DNA of 64,000 bases from Rhea pennata (taxonomy: Eukaryota > Chordata > Aves > Rheiformes > Rheidae): contig NC_084665.1 of NCBI RefSeq assembly GCF_028389875.1, forward strand, positions 22,476,001 through 22,540,000. The letters run 5' to 3'. Below, piece after piece: positions 26,401 through 39,380 of this stretch. Within the stretch, counting starts at the first letter, position 1; each line of letters starts with the position of its first letter. The notes below the pieces were generated by a model, which worked only from the letters and a program-made list of their open reading frames with translations, ran no database searches and had not been told where the DNA came from. A program made the position numbers and the translations under genes.

Positions 26401-29400
26401 CTGTTCATTGGAACATCTGTCTCTTTGAGTCCCTCCACATTTCTGCATCTAGGTGGGAGCATTAAAAGATAGTTTTAATCAGACTTCTTAGATGATCTTC
26501 AGGCTTTCTAAAAGGTTTTAACAAAGAAGGAATGACAGCTCTACAACGTGAGGCAAGTGAGCAACTGCACATATATGTCATAAACTACGTGTACACTCCA
26601 TATAGAGCTGGGGTGATTAGCTTACAACCAATTATCTCAGCAGTTACCCAAAAAAAGTATTTTTAAATAAGAAGATCCCAGACATTCAACACTGTTCACA
26701 GATATCTGCTAACAAAAAGGGAACTCTAATCACTGAAAGCATTATGTTGTAAGTAGTTCTGTATGCAGGTCCATTAGTAACAAACATGTTGAAGGAAGTA
26801 ATTATTGTGGTAAATTTATTGACAGAGCTGGAAAATCCCTTTGTACCACTTCTCTCATTCTCTTCAGTTTTTACTTTGTTCTGCCTACACACTGTATTAT
26901 CTGTGTTAATGTGGGATCTCAACTCAGACAAGCTAGGTGAGAACTGCAACAAGGCATTCAAAATGAGGTAGAGGAGCTGGCACTTGAAAAGGCTCCAGAG
27001 CAGTTGCTTTAACACCTTTACATTTTTATTATTATTAAACAAGAGAGTTCCCAGAAGGAAAGGCATGAAAAATGTTTAATAGGTGTCTAGAAGGTTTCAG
27101 GCATGAGAGCTCATGAGTTTACCTCAGTGGAGCTCAACACTTGCTGAATTCTTAAAGGACATTATAGTATGGAGAAGAAAGAATGGAAATTCAGCTTAGC
27201 CAGATCTAAAAGGTAGAGTCTAAAAGCCAGTATTGCTTACACTATTTTCTGATTTCATCAGCATGAAAACTGTACCTGCTAAGGTGCAGTTAGATTCCCT
27301 TAGACTGATAAGCAGTAAATATAAGTCTAAGCAAACATAACTGATTCTAAGATTCTGTAACTTAAGGACTGTAGAATATAGCTAGGTGTGTGCATTGCAG
27401 CAGCTTCTTGGCCACACTTAAAAACTGTCAAAATGCAACACAGGGGAGTTATGACTGAAGCAGAGAGTCATAGAGCATTAAGAGTATAGGAGCAGACCAG
27501 AAGGTAGGAAGGTAGATAGATAGAAAACTACTTTACAAAGTGAAAAGAATTAATTTGGGACAGGAATATTTCAAGGGTCTCTGGTAAACAGTTTGAAATT
27601 GGATAGCCAAAAAATGACTACAGCACTTCTGGATAAAGTTAGTGACAAAGAGTTTTGTAACAAGGTTCAGAGCAATTTGAACTTTTGAGCACTTTGAGAT
27701 CTGATGAAAAGCACGAGATGGGAGCTAAGTATATAATTATTATAAGCAATGTTACAACACTGATATTGTTATGAGTGAATCAGCAGATGGCAGATGCCTT
27801 TGAGTGAAGGCAAAGGCAAAATAATTTGTCTGGTAGCGAGGAATGAAGCTAATGATTATGTGCTAAATGAAACAGCCATTCAGCATGCTGATCAGGAAAA
27901 AACATTTGGGAGTCATTGTGGAAAAAAACATGGAAACCATTAGCCCAGTCCAAAATAGCAGTAAATGTAAAAGCAAAGGAGGTTATATTGTTCCTATGCA
28001 ATGCTGGATCCCTTATTTCTGAGTTATTAGTGGTTTTGTTATTGTTGCTACCTTCAGGTTTACTGCAAGAACTGGGGGTCCTACTCAGCTAGGCAAAGTG
28101 GCCGTATATCCTAGAAGAGATTCCCTGTTCCAAAGACTTTAAAGTAGGAATCTGAAAAGGGTTAGACAAGTCCCTCACAGGAGGTGCCTGTTTATCCGCA
28201 TTGAGGAGAGAAGGCGTCTAGACTTCCACTGCGCAGCTATCTCTGTGCAACTAAAGCTGAAGGAGGTGAACTCCTCTGAGACTACATACATAGAAAAGAC
28301 TAGCAAATTCAGCAGATAGGCGGGACCTGGGGAAGGTCACAGCATGGCACCTCAGAGCCCCCTCTAGGCACAGTGTGACAGCACATCCGTTGGTCCAGCA
28401 CCCAGCCTGCAAGGTGCTTCTTTGGCTCAGCCAAAACCCTTAAGTGAGCATTGGGTTGTTTGGCAGGATCCGAGCTTATGAGTGATGGGAGCTGGGTGGA
28501 CCTTGCTTTGCTAAACTGGGACACTTCTTTTCTGAGCTAGACCTTTCAAAACTGGTCTATGAACTGGTCTATGGAAGCTTCATAGCAACATGATAAAGGG
28601 AAAACAGGGCTTGGGGCTGAGGCCTTCTGGAAAAGAGGTGACTGTGAGCTAGCCCAAAAGCTGATTTTAGCTGTGTAACAGGGATTAATTACACATCATT
28701 CAAAGGTTACAAACCAAGGCTTCATTTATTATGGTACAGCACGACTACTTCAGCCCTTGCTTGCCACAGTTTCCGTCTGCTCCAGCAGCATTGTGTGAGA
28801 GTGCTTCACTCCTTTCAAAGCAGAAAGGTCTGAGTATAGTCATCTTTTAGTGACTCCCTTACAGCCAGTTAGCTCACAAAAATAAGCAAACTGAAGAAAG
28901 GAGTCAGAGTCTAAGCCCCTTATGTGAGATTGATTGTAAAGTTGGTGGCAACATGACAAGCTGATTTGTGGTAACTCCTCATAGCTTGTTTGAACTGTAA
29001 ACCTCAGTCACATTTATTTATTGTATCGATGTATATTTTTCAAAATCAGCTTGAACATAAAGGCTTGTATCTTGTGCCCTGACTCAGGAATGCTCAGCCT
29101 GGCGCAGGGTGAGTGGACAGGCACAGGTATGTGTTTGTATATAGATGTGTGCCTGTGAGATTATGCTCTCTCTGGCCCCAGGAAGCCTGCATTCCTGACG
29201 GGTCAATCTTCCAGCTTCAACAGTAGGACATGAGTATCCCTTGCCTGACATTGCCCATAACACAATTGCTTGTAAGGAGACTCAAGCACCACTGCAAGCT
29301 GAGAGGGTCCTAGCACCCAGGTCCCTGGCTGCTTGGGAAAACATGCTGTGTGCAGGATGCAGTACAGATACAGCTTGCCTGCTCCCTTTCAGGTACCTCA

Positions 29401-29967
29401 ACCCTTGATGGTGTTTCAAGACAAGAATCCACGTGGGATTCACAAACCTGTGGGTTGAGCTCTAAGTCGGGGGCAAAGATGATGTTAAGGATATCTTCTC
29501 TCTCCATTGTTGATCCCAACTGTCCCAAGATGCTCCTCATTCAACAGGCTGGGTGCTTGAACTCTCTTCTGAACCATCCTGCTCTCTTTCAGCAGATAAA
29601 GAATTTGGGTTGCTGACACAGCATTGTGACCCCCACACACACACACCTGGAACCAAGCACCTTTTAGGAACAGGACTCTTGCTCCTTTTTTACTTTGAAA
29701 GGCAAGAGAGGATCCATGTTACCTAACATCAAGGGGAAATCACAGGTGAAAGCATTTCCTCTGAAAAAGCCCAAGGTCATTATATCTCTAATCCTTGGGC
29801 ACTCTTGCTTCTCTACCATTTCACTTTTTCTGAACCTGAAGCTCTGCACTGGAATCAAATGAGCTGTATCTGGGGAGGCACCTCCTTTGTTTGGGAGACA
29901 TCTCAAAGTGCAGTAGCACAGGAGAGACAGTAGAGCTGAACCTTTTCCTTCCTCTGAAATCACAAGG

Positions 29968-30045
29968 AGCTTCCAGCTTACAAAGACTGTAGTCTTTGCA
30001 GCAGGCTCTGCATCCACTGCTACCACACGAGAAAGTCAGTCACTC
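29968..30045 (-). repeat. Inverted repeat arm A (pairs with 30751-30829)
   Basis: Reverse complement of about 78 bp matches 30751-30829 with about 8 mismatches (roughly 90% identity), seven of them transitions. The core carries its own small palindrome, CAAAGACT / AGTCTTTG around two bases. Confidence 0.8.
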
Positions 30046-30750
30046 CAGTTCAGAAATCCCTCAGTAAAGTGTGGTGGCCTGTGCCATGCTCAAGACAGAG
30101 ACAGGCCTGAAATACCGTGTATCCTTTCTTCTCTGAAGCCTCTGGCAAACCTCCCCTTTACTTCAGCACGTGCTGGACCAGGAGGTCGGCTATGTGCCAT
30201 GTTTTGCGACGCCATGGCTTTCCATGACGTCACCGGCTCAACACTCTGCGGCTCCTTCACAGGGACTGGACCTCTTTGAAAGGCTTAATTTCCTTCACGG
30301 TCATCTTTTCCAGTGATAGCTGAAGCAGCTGTTTCTTCTTCCTCATTAGTGTGTGGGTTGCCAGAGAGCCTGAGGGGCCCACCGGCTAATTTCCATACTT
30401 GGATCTAAGTCTGTATCTGCATCATATTTTCTTGAAACAGTAGTCGTGTAGCAGGTCCCTCTACCTTCTACACAAATTTGATTTAATGTGTTCCTCAGAA
30501 ACAGTGAGCTCATCTACTGTAACACGAAATTGTGAAAAGGGTTGATTCCTCAGTTATTAATGTAATCGCTCTCAGCTACTTGATACGTCCTATACACAGT
30601 TTATGAAGTAGCATTTTGTAGCATATTGCTGTACCTATATATAAGTCTAAATTGATCACAAAACATAGACATTTATTAAAAAAAATTGCACTACTAAAAC
30701 TAGAACACAAAATGATTTTTCATGGCAACAGGTAGAGTAAGGCCTCAGCA
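30046..30750. other. Spacer between inverted repeat arms
   Basis: About 705 bp of noncoding DNA. It contains a full CRE (TGACGTCA, 30226-30233) within a small CpG-bearing patch, and otherwise nothing recognisable. Confidence 0.6.
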
Positions 30751-30829
30751 GAGGGACTGGCTTTCTCATGTGGTAGCAGCAGATGCAGAGCCTGTTGCAA
30801 AGACTACAGTCTTTGTAAGTTGGAGGCTC
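30751..30829 (+). repeat. Inverted repeat arm B (pairs with 29968-30045)
   Basis: Second copy, in opposite orientation about 705 bp away. Similarity ends abruptly on both sides. Either two insertions of one short repeat or one inverted duplication. Confidence 0.8.
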
Positions 30830-31215
30830 TATTCCTTTGCACAGAAAAATGTAGAAAAGAAGGAAAGTGTTGTATGCTGCCTCCATCTTTTTGTTTTCTT
30901 TTAAACTGTATCTTTGCCTTCAAAGCCTCTGTTGGTCATGAGTAGAACCATGACATTAATAGTGCTAAAAGTATTGCAGACTTCCTACTCAGTCCAGCAA
31001 CACTTGCTCTTGCTGGGGGCCCATGATACCATGGAAAAAATATCATGTGACTCCAATGTCAGTCTTGAAAATGTCTATGCCATTTGTCCTACAGACATCA
31101 GCCCACTGAATAAAAAGAGTAACACTGAGAAGCAAGATCATGCTGTACCTACCAACCCCATATTTTCTTCAAGTACCAGTAAACAACACTGAGGCAAACG
31201 CAGACTCTAAGTAAA

Positions 31216-31560
31216 GCTTGTCTAGACATAAAATTAGATTATGTTGAAGACTACTGTATTTCTGCTCTCTTCTGTTTATATGGCCCATATCAACACAGTA
31301 TTTTAGTACCTGATGTCTATTTATGCATTTTGCAGTTGTTAAACAGCTGTGCAAAGCACTGTCTGGGTATTTTTATTTCAGTTTAAAAGTGAGTTAAAAT
31401 ACAGTTATATGTATAATATGATTTAAGAGCAACTTAAACAGCCCAGATTTAAACTGAAGTAAGTACATGTCCAAGCCTTTTGGTAAGGTTTAGTTTTATT
31501 AGTTTAAAATCACGCCTTAATTTAAACCATACCCGCATCCTTAGTCTAGTGTTCACAGGT
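31216..31560. mobile_element. Decayed sauropsid-type interspersed repeat (tentative)
   Basis: The left edge GCTTGTCTAGACATAAAATT and the right edge CTAGTGTTCACAGG are imperfect inverted counterparts. From memory they resemble the ends of a common sauropsid repeat (…CTTGTCTACACTA…). Internally TTCAGTTTAAA at 31377-31387 and TTTAAACTGAA at 31448-31458 form an 11-bp inverted repeat, and TTTAAA-type words are frequent. Family not identified. Confidence 0.3.
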
Positions 31561-34500
31561 ATTTAAATGACCCTTTTTCCCACCACACCTAACAATCGGA
31601 AGCCGAGGTCCAGCGTTATGGGACAGGGTGCCTGTGGCAGAAGAAGGAATTAATACGGAGTCTCTCCCGAGTGCACTGCGAGTGCTCCAGCCACGGCACC
31701 CCGCCACCCGTGGAGGGGAGGCAGCATGGAAGGGGCCACTCGCCGACAGTGCTCAGCCCTGTGGGAAACACGTCTGGGAAGTGACCTGGCTGGAGAAAGG
31801 TGGTCTGGAGAGGGGAATGAGCAGCTCGGGGGGGGGGGGGGGGAGGGTGAGCCACTGCCTCCAAATTTGAGACTGTGCCCCCAGGTCTAAAGGCAGCCCC
31901 TCAATTTTCAAAGTAGCTTTCCAGCACCAAACAAAGAAATTAAAAATTATCTGTGTAATAACAGTGACTCCTCTGTCCTCCTTAAGCATTCATACATTAG
32001 CAGATATAATAAACAATAATATTTTATTTAGCAGTAGAAACAGTGTTCCTCTCCTCCTTGTTCTGTTGGTTTCCATGTCTGTTTTTGTTTGGGGTTTTAG
32101 TTGCTTATTTGGATTTTGGGGTTTATTAAACTGAGAGGGGCTAAGTAGAAAAGCTGCTGTTTTATTTTCAGTGTCAAATGTTAATAGATAACCAGAGAGC
32201 AGGAGCAGTAAGACAGCTCTGGGTGAGGGATATGGGGGGAAAAATTATCACCTGATATGCTATGGGTTACGCTGCAGTAAGCTGTGGCTTAATGTTTATT
32301 GCACCATGTTGCTCAAGGCTCTGGAAGGCATTCAGGAAGAGAGCACAACATCAGCAGTAGTGGGGTTTTGTGGCTGGTGAGTAGTGACAAGGATAGTTAT
32401 TTCATACTTCAGTGAGTAACCAAATGTTGATCAGACCCAGCACTGGGAAAATTGTTTCCAATGAAGACCAGCACATCTTTGGGCCTCTAGCAGTTGGTTA
32501 ACATAACAACAAACAAACATTCACTCCTAGCTAAAGAGACCAAAAGGGGTTTCAAATGCAGAAGCAGAAAGCCAGGACTTCTAATGTAAATTCTCATTGC
32601 GGGTAGTTGAGATGAGAGGTACCTTGCTGTCTGCACTCTGTTCTAAGGCCACCTTGAGCTCCTACAGAGCAGAGCAGAGTCTCCCCTCTGACATTTCTCT
32701 GGTCGGTATGAGACGCTTCACAGTGAGACACACTCTCCTCTTGTCCTTCATGCACCATCCCTCTTCTAGCTCTGAGTCTGTGTATCTATGCCCCTGGAAA
32801 ACATTCACAGTTGATTTTTTTTTCTACATGATAGCCTATTCTTTAGGCCAGGAGTAACTACTGTTCATCATCACACCTTCTTGATCCATGGTGCATCATC
32901 GGTCCATAATGCAGGGCCATGCCTGCAAGCCTCTCTCCACCAGAGCCAGATAGCTAACCATCTTCCACAAGGCATGGTACACAAAGCATTTGCTGGACCA
33001 TCCACCGCCATATCTGGCACAGTCAGTGAGCTGGTCTGTAAACCCATCAGGCTCTGTCAGGAGGAGAAAACAGGCCACTGGAGTAATGCTGAGCATGGGG
33101 TGAGCTGACCGAGTTGGAAGCAGAGGATAAAAGGGTACATCTGTTAACCTGCAGAAAACTCAGACTGCTGGAGTTGCCATGGCCTCTGTCCATTATGGCA
33201 ACCCCTGATGCTCCTTGCTCAGCTCTTCTGCAGCACATCACGTCTTACATACTGATAGTGCATTGCTACAGCAGAAGGAGAAACAACTTCCAGAAAGGGA
33301 CCCTGAGGTGCACAGTGCCCGAAGAGCCACTGAAGTAGGTCTGTTTTTCACATCTCACAAACCCTACCTACCTAATCTCACAAAGGCAGCGAGCAGAAGG
33401 GCTGCAACCACACATTGAACAGAAGGGCAAACAAAGACGTACTATGACTTACTACAGCCTTGACAAGCTAATGAAACAGCCAAGGCTATGACCTCCACCT
33501 CCCAACTTCCATACTATCACCTAACCTCAGACCTCTAATAGTTGATGGTTAGCATAAAATTAAATGATCCCTGGCTCTTAGCAAAACAGATCTGAAGGAC
33601 TTTCATTTGCAAAATGCAAACCTCACAACTACTTATGTAGATCTACCTTATTGATAGCCATGAGGTCCTTCCTTCATCTGAGTAATGCTTTCTACATGGA
33701 GTCTTCACAATAGGACAGGTTTATAAACATTTAGGGGATAATTTTCAGCAGGATTACAGAAGAAACATATTTGCCAGATAAGTTGTAAAAATCAATCCTG
33801 TCATCACAAAATCCGTATTTGCAAGCAAAAGTGTTCAAGTATAGCTTATGACATTGCTTGCTTAGGCTTCAAGTCTATCACCTTTAAAAGATGTTTTGTA
33901 TTTCAGAGTCATGAAAGTGAGGGAGTGTTTTCTTCCATCAAGATCTCAAAAAAAATGACTTCAGAAATATTTCAGATAGCCCATCTGCGCATTTTTTTTT
34001 ACTTGCACATGTTAAAAAGTGGCATGATTTCTGCTGTTTCAACAGGTGGCTCTCATTGTAATTTCTTGTTTGCTGAGCTGAGATCTTGCAGCTAAGAACA
34101 CAGTAAACTCAGTTTTCATACATTATCTTTAACAGTGCCACCTAGAAATCAAAATTTTGAAAAAGGGGGATAATACTAAGCAAATGAATCCACACTGGGA
34201 ACAAAAAATAAATGTACAAATGAACACTGCCTTGTTCTGATAGAAGGATTCATTTCACATACCTAAGTGAAAACAAGCTGAATCTATCAGTCAGAAAAAT
34301 GGAGCTGCAAGTAATTATCTCTCAAGAGTACTGTACTCTGCCATGGATGGGTATGTGTTTTATTTCAATAAAGCGTGGAGTAGCTTGCACTTTCAGGTTA
34401 TGTTTCCAAGTAGTAAGAGTGAAGTAAATCAATCATAAGACTTAATAAAATGTAAGTATCTATAACGTCATTCTCATTACTTTTCTCAACAAGTGTTTTC

Positions 34501-37259
34501 TTACCTAGGAACAGAGGGATTAGGTTATTATCTCAGACAAACATTCTCCAAAATTCTCTCAAGTGGATCTATCTCACATTCCAAGGGACAAAATAAATAT
34601 AAAAGAGAAAAAATAAAATGTTCTCAGAAATATTTTTGAAGGTGCCTTCTGCCTTTTAGAAAGTCCATGTCAAAGTAGAACAACTCAGCCTTTCATTAGA
34701 TGTGTGTTCTAGTTCGTGTTTAGCAGCTTTTGGAACCAAATCACTATGAATCTGTTCTTGCATACAACTAGTTAGTTAGTGCCAAAGCAAAAATTTTCAC
34801 TGTGCTAGAGGTAGATTTAAGAGAGTCAAAGCTGAAAATAATTCAACATTTCAGTGTAGTAGCAGATAATTGTTCAATAAAATGCACACAAGATTCACTA
34901 TTGATATCACAGTGAATATTTAAGAAAGGCGCTTTAAAAAAAGAACTATGGATGAAAAATCCCCATTTAACATTTATTTCCTGCAAGGAGAAGTCTAGGA
35001 TCTCATTTGGCTCATTTTTCTGATTGCTATTCCACACTTGTCTTTTCAAACAGTGTCATTTAAGGAATCTTACCCTCTGTGCTTTGTGTAAATTGCCTTC
35101 AAAGTAATTTATCGTTCCTGTACTAACTTTAAAAAAGTTAAAATTTGATTAATCTAATACAATCTGTTTTCTCCGAGTGGGCTCACTGCTATTGCTTTTC
35201 CTTTTTGTTCAGATTCTTCTTTTGCCACATTCATGATTATATAGTTAGTAGAACTGACAAATAATCTGGGACAAAGTTAAACCTAAGTAAGCTTTGCCCA
35301 TGGCTCTTTAGTTTAGTAAAACTTAGGCCCAGCATTGAAACTGCCTGAGCACCAAACCCTGGTAACTTCAGTCACCAACAGCATCTTTACCAGGCAGGTA
35401 ACAGGACTGAGGACATGAGTTTTCCTACTACAAATTAGTTGTGGGCTTCAGAGAATCTCATCACAAGGGCAAGTCACAAGAACACCGTAAGGTGAATTTT
35501 CCTCAGGTTTTACAGAAATCACATTTGGAAGGAAAGTATGCTTAGCCATTCTCAGGACTGATCCTTGATATGTCTAGTTTTAATAACAGGAACTGTGTGA
35601 GGTTGAACTGCTGCCCAGGTCAGTTCCCACTCCCAGCCACGTGTGTTGTAACTCATCACCAGTTCTAGACTAAAATGACAGGCTAGGATTTGGGGCTGTC
35701 ATGGAGTTTGGCTTGAGACGGACAGTGGAGGTTGAGTTTGGAGCAGTCACGGGTGCACTGAAACACTCAGCACTGAATGCAAAACAGCCAGGGCTCAAGC
35801 AGCACACTCATCCCTGGCATGGAGACCACCCAGCTCATAGTCACCCCAATTTTGTGGGGATGCACAATCACCAAGCTGGGTACCCACCCAGGCACTGCCA
35901 GCTCCCATATATCTGTAGATCTCTGGCATGTGGGCATTAAAATTATGTGGAGGGAGCCCCAGAACACCAGCCTGCAAATTTGAGTAGTGGGGAAAGTCTG
36001 ATTACATTCAAGGCAAATGGCCCTTTGATATCAAATTCCCAACCTTGCAGCAATAGCCCATTGGTCTCCAGGATTCAAAACGACATCAGATTTGGGGGGA
36101 GCAGGTCACTAATGAGTGCACAGAGCCCTTGCATTGCTGCCAGTGGGTGCACAAGCTGGAGACATTCTTCTTTTTAACGCCAAAGCTATGGGCTAGGTCT
36201 GGGCCACGTCCATGGAAACGTGTAGAGCTCCAGTGACACAGGCCAGCTGAGGAGCTCATGCATTTCAGAAACACACTAAATAAACAAGCGGATCAGGGAT
36301 CAGTAACCACTGCTCCAGTAGGAAATCTATGCAATGAAAAAGTCATCAGCCCTGCTTTTTTTTATTCATTCCTCTCATTCCTCAGATTGAATTTCTTTCC
36401 ATGCCATGCTTTCCCACCCCTCAATTCCTCCAAATGTCTGTTTACTTCAGAGCTGCAACACTGGCCACCAGCAGGGAAGAAAAAGCTGATAAAAGATGAT
36501 ACCCCACTCTCATTATTCTATAGTTTTCTCTTGATGGATTTAGAAAAGTCCCAAATGCAAAGAAAAATTAAATCAGCAGGTAGGGAGAAAGATGCAAAGT
36601 GAAATTCAAGATGCTGGAAAGCTGCATTTCTCCGGAGGTCCTACTCTTCTCTCCGTCCGGAAGACAGGAAAGAGCAGACTGTTCTTGACAGAGGAGAGAG
36701 AACTTCTGGGGGTCTTTAGGGGGAACTCAATCAAAGAAATTATTTTCCCACAGACTAGAGCTGAGCAAAGCTTAATGGCTTTTTCCTGATTGAAGAATAA
36801 ATCAGCTATTAATTTATGACCTGAAGTGTATATAACAAGCCTGCAAATGTTTTCCAGTTCTGCAAGTAGAAGTGCTCGTGCCCTTTCTGTTTGGGTTTGT
36901 TTCTCGCCAGCTCACTTGGTTAATAGGATAAATATTCCTTGCAAAGCCTCACGGACTGCAGCTTAAAAAAATGCTTAATTAAAAAAAAAGGCCAGCCATG
37001 TGTTTCCAGCATAATATTATATATGTACTCATAGAGATCCATATGTATTAGAGATAAAGTTAAGTGTAAGCACATGGCGAGCTGGAGGGGAGGGCATGTG
37101 CGTGAGTAGCCAAGGGACCATGTGCAGGTTATTAACGGTGGGGGGAATACTGTGAAGTGCTAGCAGAAAGGCAGGCATCTCGAAGGACAAGCAGAGAAGC
37201 TGGTGTACGAGGTTTAACGCACACCATCGCTGCTGGGACATCCTGCTAACTGGACCTCT
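31561..37259. other. Intergenic, no gene seen
   Basis: AT-rich noncoding DNA. The G16 run lies at 31828-31843. The block 35590-36250 is more GC-balanced and could be an old unidentified repeat, but I cannot name it. Confidence 0.6.
31828..31843 (+). repeat. 16-base G homopolymer
   Basis: Uninterrupted G16 in otherwise ordinary sequence. Confidence 0.95.
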
Positions 37260-37560
37260 GCGGAATTGGTAACTAACTCTGGATCGCTTGGTTTGTTTAA
37301 ATGGACGACAGCATTTTAACAGCAATAAAGGGCAGGCTAAATAATTCGCCAATCCAGCTATCGAGGCAAGTACAATCTCTGAAATATTTGGGCTGCATTT
37401 AAGAAACTGAACCCCACTGTGCCTTGATTTCTGTTTATACACTGTTTGGGCAGACGGTATAAATTGTAAAATAAGATGACAATATTAGCATCTTCCCTTG
37501 GCTTCCCCTTGCTGAAAGAAAACCGCAGAGGGAACACTATTCAAGCATTTCCTTTATGTT
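37260..37560. promoter_or_regulatory. Candidate conserved block at the AT/GC boundary
   Basis: Non-repetitive sequence with several TTTAAATGG, CAATAAAGG and TAAATAATT words just before the CpG cluster begins. Appearance suggests a conserved noncoding element; not tested. Confidence 0.22.
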
Positions 37561-38369
37561 CGTAAGTTAATCAAGGAACATCAGGGGAAAAAAAGACAGC
37601 TTAATAGCTTTCCAGTAAAATGTGATACAACACCTTGCAGACACTGAGTGATTTTACAGTTAGCTCTGCGAAGTGTGGCAAAAAAAGAGCAACAAAACCA
37701 AACAAATAAATAAATTAAGTCTGTGCCTTGCTCTCGAAGGCAGACGGAGAAAATAATATGCTTATGCCTTCCGAGCTGACCGCTGACAGACAGAAGTAAG
37801 GATACTGATGAAGCCAGGGAGCATCCTGAGCAGTTTAGGAGATGATTGGCCTCAACACTTTCAGAACGGCCACGAAAATGTGATCTCTGTGGTTTCAAGG
37901 ACAGGGCTGGCTCCTGCCGGGGCTGGGGGGTCGCGGTGCATTTGGCAGCCTGCGGCGGCTCCCCCCTCCCTCGCCCGCCGCCCTCGCCGGCGTTTCCCCC
38001 GTCGGACGCCGCTGCGCCCATGCGGAGCCTCTCCCCGCCCGCGGCCGCGTGTCACTGCCCGAACAAACCGCGTTGCCTCTGCGGCTCGCTCCCGTCCTTC
38101 GGCTTGGGGAAAGGGGGCGGGGGGGAGACGGGGACACACGTTTCGGTTGCAGCTCCCGGAGGAGCCGAAACCAGACCGCCGCCGCCGCGCACCCTCCGCA
38201 AGCCGAGACTCTGCAGGAGCGGGTCGGCAAGGCGGGGGGAATTGCCCCTGCTAAATCCTCCTCTCCCGTAACCCTTTCCTCATCGAGGCCTATCGAAACG
38301 GGCGTGGAGGGGAGCGCGTGAGAAAAAAACTTTCCAGATAGCTGCTTTAAAACGCGGGTGACCTTTCCC

Positions 38370-38520
38370 GCTTTCTCCCCTCCAAGAACTGTCCACTACG
38401 CATGGGCAGTAACTTTCCAAATGCTTGTATGAAATTACTTTCCGCCTTTACCCTATTAAATATCCCTTTTATGGTGCCCCAGTCTTCCCTATTTTTACCC
38501 TTTAAAATGAATCCCTAGCG
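38370..38520. promoter_or_regulatory. Candidate element with perfect CArG box
   Basis: CCTTTTATGG at 38465-38474 fits the SRF consensus CC(A/T)6GG. A MEF2-like CTATTTTTAC (38489-38498, last base off consensus) lies 15 bp downstream. HLX is expressed in visceral and smooth-muscle mesenchyme in other vertebrates, so SRF input is plausible but unproven. Confidence 0.3.
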
Positions 38521-38789
38521 TTGTGCCTGCATTGATGCGTTGGTCAAAGAATAAGGAATAGGGACTAAAGAAAAGCCCCAAAGGACGTTCGGCACCTTCC
38601 AGGCTTGCAGCCCGGCTGCTTCCCCAAGGCCAGCTCTCGCAGAGCGGCACTTTCCGCACTCTCCGCAAGCACTGCTATTGCATTTCGCTTTTAATCTGCC
38701 TTTCACCCACTCCAACATTTATAGCCAAACAAGTTCACAGTTTACGCACAGTAAAACGTCGATATTGCCCTAATGGCTGCGGAGAAAAG

Positions 38790-38960
38790 GCTCTTCGCAG
38801 GGATCCTCATAAAAGCCCTTTATTTAGTTTCAAACATTTTCTCGTAATCAATAAAAGTTGGCTGTTATCTCCTGGCGCATTTAGCGGGGAAGTTTATTGC
38901 CTGCCGGGCGGATTAGGGGAGAGACAGGAGTGCACCATACAAGGAAGGGACTCCCGGTTC
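38790..38960. promoter_or_regulatory. Candidate element with repeated CDX/HOX-type sites
   Basis: AT-rich island between CpG islands containing CATAAAAG, CTTTATTTAG, AATCAATAAAAG and GTTTATTG within about 85 bp. These are CAATAAA/TTTATTG-type posterior HOX or CDX words. Confidence 0.3.
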
Positions 38961-39169
38961 CCTAGATCTGAGGCTCGGATTCATAAAATATAACCATCCA
39001 TTACGCTGCCGATATCTGGAGCCAGCAAATATACACAGACTATAAATTGCCGCCGGCGGGGTGCGGGCCGGACGCGGGCGCGGGGGCTCCGCCCGCGCGC
39101 ATTCCTCCGCGCGGCGGCGCGCCGGGGGGGCGGCCGGCGGGGCTCCCCGGCCCATCCATCACCGCCGTT

Positions 39170-39380
39170 ATGACTCTGCGATGCAGCAAATGGGTTGTGT
39201 AAAGAGGCAGCGTTTGACAAGGTGGCATGGTTATCCTGTCCAAATGATGCATAATATTAGTATTAAGGCTTAGATCATCGCATGCTTTTAAAATCATCAC
39301 CGCTAACTAGAGGGAGAGAGAGTCCTGGGGGCTGCAGGGGGCAAAAGTTTCCATGAAGATAATGATTATAGATGGCGGGA
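39170..39380. promoter_or_regulatory. Candidate AT-rich regulatory block between CpG islands
   Basis: Sharp AT-rich interval in CpG-dense surroundings with ATGATGCATAATATTAG, GTATTAAGG, TTTTAAAATCATC and ATAATGATTATAGATGG. High density of homeodomain cores, no tandem repeat structure. Confidence 0.28.

Larger units (their letters stand above)
16035..29967. other. Intergenic, no gene seen
   Basis: AT-rich noncoding stretch holding the (CA)22 array, an AT/TATG-rich patch at 21770-21830, the TTTTCTAC repeat and one PBX-type motif cluster. The small GC patch at 20690-20960 opens short frames on both strands with no recognisable product. A short duplication (ACTGGTCTATG twice) is at 28548-28572. 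Confidence 0.65.

Noticed and set aside
28548-28572. ACTGGTCTATG duplicated back to back
   Set aside because: Only two short copies; ordinary slippage, not informative.
37029-37442. 137-codon minus-strand frame next to the CpG boundary
   Set aside because: No homology recognised; more likely a noncoding conserved block than an exon.
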